From Spiro-02 sp034114085 (lineage in GTDB: Bacteria > Spirochaetota > Spirochaetia > Sphaerochaetales > Sphaerochaetaceae), in contig JAXEWB010000056.1 of the NCBI GenBank assembly GCA_034114085.1, positions 62,001 through 126,000 on the forward strand: a DNA stretch of 64,000 nt, read 5' to 3'. This document shows, in pieces, positions 57,536 through 64,000 of this stretch. The position numbers and the translations under genes are program-made. Position 1 is the first letter of the stretch; the number at the start of each line of letters is the position of its first letter. The notes under the pieces are model-generated. The model saw nothing but the letters and a program-made list of their open reading frames with translations, was not told where the DNA came from and did not search any database.

Positions 57536-58440
57536 ACCACCGCCAAAGTCGGAATCACCAGCATGCTGACCAATACGGTGACGCTGCTGGTGAAGCTGGC
57601 GAGGGAAGCGTTTCCCCCCAGCTCCTGGGTGTAGGCCGCCGACGCGGAGGAAATCGGGGACCAGCAGACGAGCGCCAGCCCCTTCCTGACCTCGTACGGG
57701 TAGGGGGCGAGACAGTAGAAGACCACGGTCAAGACGGCCGCCATCAGTATCCTGGCGGCGATGACCGCGCCAGCCTCCTTGAACAAGCTTCCGTTCAGAT
57801 TGATTTCCAGCATGGTTCCAATCATGAACATGGCTATGACGCCGTTCGCCGGTGCGATATTCGCCGCGACTGTGTAGAGAACGTTCGGCAGCCGCAATGC
57901 GAAAGCCGAAAGGAGCATCATGAGTATATAGACCACGAACGACGGAATGTGAAGCAATTTCATCACCATGCCGCCGAAGGTGGGCCGTCGGGACGATGCG
58001 TCGATCACCATGGAGCAGAACATGATCGACAGGCCGAGGCACATGATTGCGTTGCCGACATCATAGAGACATGCGACGACCGTCCCCGTAGCCCCGATGA
58101 AACTCGCCGCGAAGGGGATCGTGAAGTTGCCGATATTGTACGACGGGGAGTTCAGCATGAAGAACACCTTGTCTCCAGCCTCCTTCCTACGGGAAAGCAG
58201 GAACCCTACGGACAGCATGATGACGTTGGCCAGGAAGCCCCAAAGCGTGACCGTCAGCCAAGCGGGCTCCAGGACGAATCCGTTGAAGCTCGTCATGATA
58301 GTCGCGGGAAGGGTGATGTTCATGACGATTTTCGCCAGAGACCGTGAGTCCTCGGTCTTCAAGACACCCCTGCGCTTGAGAAAATAGGCCAGGACGATCA
58401 TGAAGAAAAACGAGACGGCCTTGAGGATGATAGCTTCCAT
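57529..58440 (-). CDS. AEC-family transporter
   Basis: A 303-residue membrane protein of the auxin efflux carrier/malate permease (Mem_trans) family with ten helices in two halves. LAKIVMNITLPATIMTSFNG is the N-half crossing segment, and SPSYNIGNFTIPFAASF and SPISSASAAYTQELGG are family motifs. It probably carries a dicarboxylate or other organic acid. ATG 58440 has AGGTGG 8-9 bases upstream; a GTG at 58452 is possible. It is a single gene, convergent with the BASS gene, with the tandem repeat between them. Confidence 0.9.
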   Translation of the reverse strand: MEAIILKAVSFFFMIVLAYFLKRRGVLKTEDSRSLAKIVMNITLPATIMTSFNGFVLEPAWLTVTLWGFLANVIMLSVGFLLSRRKEAGDKVFFMLNSPSYNIGNFTIPFAASFIGATGTVVACLYDVGNAIMCLGLSIMFCSMVIDASSRRPTFGGMVMKLLHIPSFVVYILMMLLSAFALRLPNVLYTVAANIAPANGVIAMFMIGTMLEINLNGSLFKEAGAVIAARILMAAVLTVVFYCLAPYPYEVRKGLALVCWSPISSASAAYTQELGGNASLASFTSSVTVLVSMLVIPTLAVVL

Positions 58441-58547
58441 ATATGATTCCACCTATGGCTAGGGAAAGGTCGCGTTCCCTGATTCGAGCCACCTCATTTC
58501 TTTGCGGTTTTTTGAATCAGGAAAATCACGCCCGATGAAAATTTTGA

Positions 58548-59324
58548 CTAACAGTACCGCTTTTCCGCCATTACAGCAAGATAACAGTCGGCGATAAAGC
58601 TATCCAGCGGCTCAAACCCGCTGGTGTCGCTGTAGAACCCCGTAATCGCGAACCCCGCCTTGCAAATGCCGCCGAGCTGTTCCTCCAGAGTATGGCTGAA
58701 CTCAATCGTATCATCCGTATCAATCCGCTTCCGCAACTCTTTCCGGCTCAGGCTCGTCAGGTCGCTGTAGGGGAGGGTGTACTTGACCCTGAGCCGTCCC
58801 TTGGCTTCGGCTTTCTCGTCGAACACATAAAGTACTGGATTGGTGATTCCTGTCAGCAGACGCCCGCCGGGGGAAAGCAGTCTGTAGCAGGACTCCCAGA
58901 CTGGCTGCAACCGGTCGATGAAGCAATTGGATATCGGGTTGAAGATCAGGTCGAAGGATCCGTCGCTGAACCGCGACAGGTCGAGCATGTCGCCCTGTTC
59001 GGTGCCAAGGTCAAGCCCTTCCCGTTTCGCCACCGCGCGATCCTGCTCCAACTGCCGTCCGCTATTGTCGAACACCGTGACCGACGCGCCCGCGGCAGCC
59101 AGCACCGGTCCTTGCTGTCCCCCTCCACCGGCGAGGCAGAGCACCCGCTTTCCATGCAGGCCGCCCAGCCAGGCCGCCGGAACCGGTTTGAACGTCGTGA
59201 GGTTGATGGATATCCGACCTTCACGCGCCAGCCTGATCGTCTCCGAATCGACCGGAATGGTCCAGGTGTTCCGGCGGGAGACCTCCGTATTCCATGCCTG
59301 CTTGTTGTGTTCCGCGTAATCCAT
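58548..59324 (-). CDS. Class I SAM-dependent methyltransferase
   Basis: A 258-residue methyltransferase. The SAM-binding motif is VLCLAGGGGQQGPVLAAAGA, followed by VTVFDNSGRQLEQD (acidic loop), LGTEQGDMLDLSRF and SFDLIFNPISNCFID. ATG 59324 gives MDYAEHNKQAW, the usual beginning of this subfamily; the frame is open to 59462 but that part is off-family and no ribosome site decides the matter. The methyl acceptor is unknown. It is divergent from the EF-hand gene. Confidence 0.87.
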   Translation of the reverse strand: MDYAEHNKQAWNTEVSRRNTWTIPVDSETIRLAREGRISINLTTFKPVPAAWLGGLHGKRVLCLAGGGGQQGPVLAAAGASVTVFDNSGRQLEQDRAVAKREGLDLGTEQGDMLDLSRFSDGSFDLIFNPISNCFIDRLQPVWESCYRLLSPGGRLLTGITNPVLYVFDEKAEAKGRLRVKYTLPYSDLTSLSRKELRKRIDTDDTIEFSHTLEEQLGGICKAGFAITGFYSDTSGFEPLDSFIADCYLAVMAEKRYC

Positions 59325-59569
59325 GGAAAGAGTATATCCCATCATCCCCAACATTGCCATGCTCCCCGGAATATGAAACCATTCCTCCCCTATGGAAGCG
59401 TGTCCGGCGGGATTCCCGGCCAGGGCATACATCGTCCTGCGAACCGCCGTTACTTCCCGCAAATTTTCTCACAACGAGTCTGATTCTCATGGTACAGTAT
59501 CCTTGGAGCTATCGAGAAGCGGCCCTTTCGCCGGTATCGATCACGTCCCGACCGCAAGGAGGTCATATC

Positions 59570-60754
59570 ATGCCAGGAGACGATCGTTTGAAACAAGCGC
59601 ATTTCAAGGAAACTGAAGACGATGCGACGATGGACTTCTTCAATTTTGACGGACTTGACGGCGTTGATGGTGATTCCCGCGATATGGACGGCTCCGGCTC
59701 GATTTCTTTTGCGGACATATACGACGACTATTCCGAAAGTGAATATTATGCCGGCGCTCTCCGGGACTATACGCTCCATGAACTATTGACCGCCGCCAAT
59801 TCCCAATTTTGGAGTTTTGAACATATTTATGAGGCCGTTGGACAAGCGGAACCGGAAGATGACGCCCCCGACCACGTTAACCTGACCTCCTATATCACGA
59901 CACTGTTCAGGCAGGCGGTGTATTTCTTCGATGATGACATCATCGCCCTGCTGAGAAAAGGGGAGATACCCATATCCGACCCATTGATGGACCGGGTGAA
60001 CGACGATTCACTAGAACTGGCCAAGGAACTTCGGGTGTTTTTCTTTGTCGATGATCAGGAGGACTATCGCAAGGTGGTCGTTCCGCTTGAACTGCGGCGG
60101 ATATTTGCCGACATGTCCTCTTCAGCGGATTTTGAACAGATGAGACGTGTCAGATATCAGATTGTCCGACATGCGCAGGGTATGACCATCCTCGACGGTA
60201 TAGTCCAGACAAAAGAACTCGGAAAGTGCCTTGTCCAGAATACCGGCATCTCCATGCCCGCCGATGAACTGGATGAAACCCTGCGTATTCTGTCTCCGTT
60301 CTATGGCTTGCTTGGCTTCAACTACAACTCCGGCGTACGTATGCTCACTCATGCTTCCTTGACCAGCCGGAGCGATATAGCCGACCTATGGAACCGCTCC
60401 CAAACGCATCCCGTGTTTCTGCCCGACCAGGATACCCTGCGAATGACGCTCATCAACCCGTTCTATCCCGTTACCGAGGAATATCGCCGGTTCGAAGCGT
60501 ATGTGTCGCAATGGCATTTCTATGAGGATGAAGGAGCCAGCACCCTGTTCCTGATCGATTTCGGGCAGGCGGTCTCGATGGGCGCTTCCATGCAGGAACT
60601 TTCCGACCTGTGTGAGGACTACGACATGGATATCGAGGACGACTTCGACAAGTTCATGAGTTTGGTCACTGACGTCCTGAACACGACCAGGCGCTGGGAT
60701 CTACGCGGCAACACGGTGGATGAACTGAAAAACCGGCACGCAAGCATCCGGTGA
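59570..60754 (+). CDS. Unknown acidic protein with an EF-hand-like loop
   Basis: A 394-residue soluble acidic protein I do not recognise. Near the N-terminus, residues 38-49 read DMDGSGSISFAD, which fits the 12-residue EF-hand calcium loop (Asp1, Asp3, Ser5, Ile8, Ser9, Asp12). The rest is mostly helical with repeated acidic clusters (DDDIIALL, FFFVDDQEDYRK, LCEDYDMDIEDDFDKF). No signal peptide or membrane helix is seen, so it should be cytoplasmic. The start at 59570 is decided by a perfect AAGGAGG 7 bases upstream; the frame is open further upstream to 59294 into the methyltransferase region. It stands alone, convergent with lplA. Confidence 0.75.
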   Translation: MPGDDRLKQAHFKETEDDATMDFFNFDGLDGVDGDSRDMDGSGSISFADIYDDYSESEYYAGALRDYTLHELLTAANSQFWSFEHIYEAVGQAEPEDDAPDHVNLTSYITTLFRQAVYFFDDDIIALLRKGEIPISDPLMDRVNDDSLELAKELRVFFFVDDQEDYRKVVVPLELRRIFADMSSSADFEQMRRVRYQIVRHAQGMTILDGIVQTKELGKCLVQNTGISMPADELDETLRILSPFYGLLGFNYNSGVRMLTHASLTSRSDIADLWNRSQTHPVFLPDQDTLRMTLINPFYPVTEEYRRFEAYVSQWHFYEDEGASTLFLIDFGQAVSMGASMQELSDLCEDYDMDIEDDFDKFMSLVTDVLNTTRRWDLRGNTVDELKNRHASIR

Positions 60755-60777
60755 TTCGACCAGTGCAACGGGGCCGC

Positions 60778-61788
60778 TCACTCCATGTCCCGCACCAGCA
60801 CCCCGGCTCCTTCCCGAACCAATGCCGCCAGCTCCTGCGGCAGACCGTCCGCCACTTCCTCGACCCGCTCCCTGACGGCTTTGACAGTGTAGGGGAGCCC
60901 TGGCAACGACTGCTCCAGAAGTTCCACACAATCGGTGGACAATGCGTCGCTGAACACCTTCACCTGGACGATCATGCCCTTTTCAACATCCAGATGGAAT
61001 GTCAGCCGCCCCCAGGGAAGCCGTTCGCTACAGGTGTGGCCGAACTGGGGCGTCGTCCCGAAACGCCAGGCATCTGCGGAAAGCTTTTCATACGTCTCCA
61101 TCAGCAACGGTTCGCGTTCCAGCATGGCGGTATCGAGTCCCTGTACCGGAGCCTCCTCGCCATATTCCGCTCGAAACGCCTCTATGACGGCATCGGAAAA
61201 CCTGTCATGGGTGAACGACGGCTCGATCTCCCGCAGGTTTACCACCCGCGAGGCCACCGACCTGATTCCCTTTGCCTCGAGCTTCTGCTTGTCCGGCGTC
61301 AGATAGTCCCCGATATGGGACAGGTTCGCGTCAATCAGCAGCGTACCGTGATGACATCCCCTTGTCGCGGTGAGCTGGAACGCGCTTCCCGATACCTTCC
61401 TGCCATCGACCAGAATATCGTTGCGACCGGATAGTTCAGATGTCACTCCACAAGTTGCGAGCGCCTTGCGGACAATATCGAAGTTTCGCCCCTTGTCGTA
61501 CTGTTCGCGCGGGGAAATGATGGTAAAGCACGTATTGCCGAGATCCTGGTATACGGCGCCGCCTCCGCTCAGACGACGGGCGAGCAGGATTCCATCGCGT
61601 TCCATCGCCTGGAGGTTGCATTCAACCCATGGATTCTGATAGCGGCCGATTACGATACAGGGGCTGTTCCTCCACAAATAGAGAACATGCGTATCACGCA
61701 GTTCCTGTTTCTCTATCAACCAGGACTCAGTAGCGAGGTTGAACCATGGATTGTGCTGTCGCGCCACATATATCGCCGTATGTGTCAT
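60778..61788 (-). CDS. lplA: Lipoate-protein ligase A
   Basis: A 336-residue lipoate-protein ligase that would attach free lipoate to 2-oxo-acid dehydrogenase or glycine-cleavage proteins. The lipoate-binding motif RRLSGGGAVYQDLGNTCFT and NDILVDGRKVSGSAFQL with the catalytic Lys region and the following GCHHGTLLI are as in LplA. The C-terminal accessory domain is also present, so the protein is complete. It begins 1 base after the aldo/keto reductase stop, in one operon with it. No lipoylated protein is encoded in the window. Confidence 0.93.
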   Translation of the reverse strand: MTHTAIYVARQHNPWFNLATESWLIEKQELRDTHVLYLWRNSPCIVIGRYQNPWVECNLQAMERDGILLARRLSGGGAVYQDLGNTCFTIISPREQYDKGRNFDIVRKALATCGVTSELSGRNDILVDGRKVSGSAFQLTATRGCHHGTLLIDANLSHIGDYLTPDKQKLEAKGIRSVASRVVNLREIEPSFTHDRFSDAVIEAFRAEYGEEAPVQGLDTAMLEREPLLMETYEKLSADAWRFGTTPQFGHTCSERLPWGRLTFHLDVEKGMIVQVKVFSDALSTDCVELLEQSLPGLPYTVKAVRERVEEVADGLPQELAALVREGAGVLVRDME

Positions 61789-61789
61789 G

Positions 61790-62761
61790 CTATGCGTCCC
61801 GTCCTTCGAGATACGCCAGTTGCTGTGCGTCCAACTCCAGATCAGCCATCGATAGGGAATCCCTCAGTTGCTCGACCTTGGAACTGCCTACGATAGCGAT
61901 TGAGGGGAGGCTCTGGCTGGTGATGTACGCGAGGCAAATCGCCGCGGGGGAGACCCCCAACTCCTGTGATAGCCTCGCGCAACGGTCGACCCTCCGCAGG
62001 TTCCCCTCAGTCAGGAAGCGATGCTTCGCGCGTTCCGAAAGCGTGTCCATCTTGCCCGCGATGATTTTTGAGAACAGTCCTTTCGCTTGGGAAGCAAAGC
62101 AGAGGACCGGCATCTGCTGCTTTTTGTACCACTTGTACGACGCTTCGTTCATGCACGCCAGCGTATCGTCGCCCCACTGTTCCGGCGTGCACACGGCCAA
62201 TGACCATTGGATTTCGCTGACGGAAAACGCACGCCTTCCGTTTTGCTTCGCATAGTCGTTCGCCTCGGCGATTCGCTCAAAGGACCAGTTGGACGCCCCT
62301 ACATGGTATGTCAGCCCTGCGGTGATGAACTCATCGAGCATGTCGACGATCTCATCAACCCCAATCTGCGGATCATCACGGTGGAGGAGCCATAGATCGA
62401 CATGGTCCGTACCAAGCTGCTCCAGGCTACGGTTGATATCCTGGGAAAGGGATTTCCAATCAAGCCGGCTGTCATGCATCCGTCCTATATGGGGATGCCC
62501 GCCCTTCGTCGCGATAACGATTTTCTTCCTCAAGCCTGAGGAACGAAGCCACTCGCCGACCGTCTGTTCGCTGGTGGACGGTCCTCCATCGACCTGTTGC
62601 CCGTAGACCATCGCCGTATCCAGGAGATTCCCTCCATTTGCGATGTATAGATCCAGCAGTTGGAACGCGGTCTCCCTCGGAGTTGTCTCCCCGAAATGAT
62701 CACAACCTAGGGCGATTCTTGAAACTGAGGGAATCATCGATGAGAAGGATAGTCGTTTCAT
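61790..62761 (-). CDS. Aldo/keto reductase
   Basis: A 323-residue aldo/keto reductase. The catalytic tetrad is visible as LLDTAMVYG (Asp, Tyr), IVIATKGG (Lys) and DLWLLHRDD (His), and the C-terminal NADP-binding part has SIAIVGSSKVEQLRD. It should reduce aldehydes or sugars with NADPH. ATG 62761 has GGAGG 5 bases upstream; the frame extends to 62872 but without a ribosome site. It is in an operon with lplA. Confidence 0.92.
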   Translation of the reverse strand: MKRLSFSSMIPSVSRIALGCDHFGETTPRETAFQLLDLYIANGGNLLDTAMVYGQQVDGGPSTSEQTVGEWLRSSGLRKKIVIATKGGHPHIGRMHDSRLDWKSLSQDINRSLEQLGTDHVDLWLLHRDDPQIGVDEIVDMLDEFITAGLTYHVGASNWSFERIAEANDYAKQNGRRAFSVSEIQWSLAVCTPEQWGDDTLACMNEASYKWYKKQQMPVLCFASQAKGLFSKIIAGKMDTLSERAKHRFLTEGNLRRVDRCARLSQELGVSPAAICLAYITSQSLPSIAIVGSSKVEQLRDSLSMADLELDAQQLAYLEGRDA

Positions 62762-62990
62762 ATGCGCCTCCGCACATACAATATCATATTCCGGGGATGC
62801 GGAAAACCCGAAAAAAATTCCAGCTAACATGGTGTATTTACTTTTAGCGTCGAATCGGCGCCATATTTCCATGGCTTGCGCTTTCCCCGAGTTTTCCCAT
62901 ACACCTCCAGCCGTTACGTTGGAATTGACCGGCTGGTACGCCCGTGGTACGATTGCCTCGATTAAGCAATACTTTCAAGGCAGGTTTCTG

Positions 62991-63797
62991 ATGGATGATG
63001 ACATGTCCACGCCTTTTTCCCAGGCCGCCCGTTTGGAGCGCCTGAACATCCCGTTCGCGATGGTGACGCTGACCCGTGCGGAGGGGACCACTCCACGCGA
63101 CAGCGGCCGCATGCTGGTTTCCGCCGACGGAAATTCCTACGGGACCATCGGTGGCGGGGCTGCGGAGGCCTATGCGATTTCCCAGGCCGTCCGGATGATG
63201 ACGGAGGGCCTGGGCGGTCCGATTTCCTATCCGATCCTGTCAGCCGACGGAAAATCCGCTGTCGGTGAAATGGGCATGTTCGTTGATGTCGTTTCTTCTG
63301 GGCGCAAAATCATTCTATTGGGCGGCGGCCACGTGAACCTTGCCGTTGCGAAACTGGCCTCTCAGGTCGGCTATGAGGTGGAACTCGTGGAGGTCCGTCC
63401 CGAATTCGCCACCGCGGAACGTTTTCCCATGGCAAGCAGGATTCACCTGGCCCCTACCATCCGGGAAGCCTTGCGGGACGTGCGCATCACCTCCGCGACG
63501 GCTGTCGTGGTCGCCAGCCATACGGTGGACTACGAGACCACGCTCCGGCTGCTGGATTCTCCAGCCGTCTATATCGGCATGCTTGGCTCACGGCGCAAAG
63601 CGCGCGACCTGAACGCTTCGTTGTCTGAAGCGGGAATCCCGGCGGAGCGGCTGGCAAGGCTTTTCACTCCGATAGGGCTTGACCTTGGCGCTGAAACTCC
63701 CGCTCAGATCGCAGTGGCTGTAGTAGCCGAAATCATGCAGGTGATGAACGATCGAGGCGGCGGGCATCTGCGGGATGTTTCAAAGTCGCAGGATTGA
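62991..63797 (+). CDS. XdhC/CoxI-family molybdenum-enzyme maturation protein
   Basis: A 268-residue XdhC-type protein, which helps insert sulfurated molybdenum cofactor into xanthine-dehydrogenase-like enzymes. The N-terminal domain has AEGTTPRDSGRMLVSADGN and GTIGGGAAEAYAI; the C-terminal Rossmann domain has KIILLGGGHVNLAVAKLA and IGMLGSRRKARD. The ATG at 62991 follows AAGGCAGG; the frame runs back to 62829. No molybdoenzyme subunit is in the window, so its client must be encoded elsewhere or just beyond the right edge. Confidence 0.88.
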   Translation: MDDDMSTPFSQAARLERLNIPFAMVTLTRAEGTTPRDSGRMLVSADGNSYGTIGGGAAEAYAISQAVRMMTEGLGGPISYPILSADGKSAVGEMGMFVDVVSSGRKIILLGGGHVNLAVAKLASQVGYEVELVEVRPEFATAERFPMASRIHLAPTIREALRDVRITSATAVVVASHTVDYETTLRLLDSPAVYIGMLGSRRKARDLNASLSEAGIPAERLARLFTPIGLDLGAETPAQIAVAVVAEIMQVMNDRGGGHLRDVSKSQD

Positions 63798-63909
63798 GGA
63801 AAAAGCGGATTGTCAGAATATCTCAGAATTCGTTGTACTGAATGGTGTCGGCGCATCGTCATAGCTTTTGCGGAGGTAAGCCAAGCCATGACCAGTCAGG
63901 ATTTTATGC

Positions 63910-64000
63910 CTAGATATCAATTCCGAGGAACTTCTTGACCAGAATACCGATTACGAAGGATATCGCCGCGACGGAGAGGCTGATGCCCGCCATTTCCGCG
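63910..64000 (-). CDS. C-terminus of a membrane-protein gene, cut by the window edge
   Basis: Thirty codons of a minus-strand frame end at a TAG at 63910-63912. The visible part is hydrophobic, GISLSVAAISFVIGILVKKF, then a short LGIDI tail, as for the last helix of a transporter. Too little is seen to name a family. It is convergent with the XdhC-family gene. Confidence 0.5.
   Translation of the reverse strand, partial: AEMAGISLSVAAISFVIGILVKKFLGIDI

Noticed and set aside
59294..59569. Longer N-terminus of the EF-hand protein
   Set aside because: It runs antisense to the methyltransferase start region, while ATG 59570 has a perfect ribosome-binding site.
1..64000. CRISPR arrays, rRNA and tRNA genes, known riboswitches
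   Set aside because: No regularly spaced repeats and no recognisable RNA gene patterns were seen on reading both strands; a dedicated search was not possible.

Overview
The window looks like chromosomal DNA of a heterotrophic, probably anaerobic spirochaete close to Sphaerochaeta/Treponema. This is inferred from the five exported binding proteins, whose signal peptides end in FAAGQ, FANG, FAGGS or FAGGA followed by a charged stretch, and from the density of sugar and organic-acid importers. I see no rRNA, tRNA or CRISPR array. The right third (about 44.6-63.9 kb) is visibly more G+C-rich than the left, and the stretch 29.2-31.2 kb is strikingly A+T-rich.

Layout. (1) 1-6 kb, minus strand: a tripartite tricarboxylate transporter (tctC, tctB, tctA), a sulfatase, a YheO-type regulator and a partial TIM-barrel hydrolase-like gene. 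This may be a sulfate-ester uptake and use operon. (2) 6.3-9.6 kb: a short XRE/ImmA-type protein, an amidohydrolase and an amino-acid permease. (3) 9.7-17.9 kb, minus strand: an ABC sugar importer (binding protein and two permeases, no ATPase) driving a PfkB-HAD fusion, an unrecognised protein, a ROK kinase and a GmhA-like SIS isomerase. A clear promoter and palindromic operator sit in front, and a HipA remnant sits at the distal end. (4) 18.1-20.2 kb: a dead ISAs1-family transposase and a frameshifted orphan gene. (5) 20.3-28.5 kb, plus strand: LacI regulator, HAD hydrolase, second LacI regulator, TAXI-TRAP transporter, DUF6282 metallohydrolase-like protein and an opine-dehydrogenase-family enzyme. 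(6) 28.5-37.8 kb: an accessory island with a 5'-truncated fic gene, an A+T-rich HipA-like kinase/HTH operon bracketed by imperfect 36-bp direct repeats, and a Wadjet (JetA-JetB-JetC) anti-plasmid operon whose jetD is reduced to a 56-codon stub. (7) 38-43.8 kb, minus strand: IclR regulator and a second TAXI-TRAP plus DUF6282 cassette, then a beta-helix protein. (8) 44.6-57.4 kb, plus strand: a large carbohydrate operon with aldolase, SorC regulator, alcohol dehydrogenase, GGDG-type kinase, ABC permeases and binding protein, TIM-barrel isomerase, ADP-ribosylglycohydrolase-family protein, MFS transporter, Fe-type alcohol dehydrogenase and BASS transporter. (9) 57.5-64 kb: AEC transporter, methyltransferase, an EF-hand-bearing unknown, lipoate ligase, aldo/keto reductase, XdhC-family protein and the end of a membrane-protein gene.

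The most notable points are the Wadjet operon with its nuclease subunit lost next to a repeat-flanked kinase/HTH cassette; the duplicated TRAP/DUF6282 loci with shared operator half-sites; the unassigned sugar pathways in regions 3 and 8; and hairpins placed just after binding-protein genes in four of the five importers. All functional statements come from reading motifs by eye; no database search was run.
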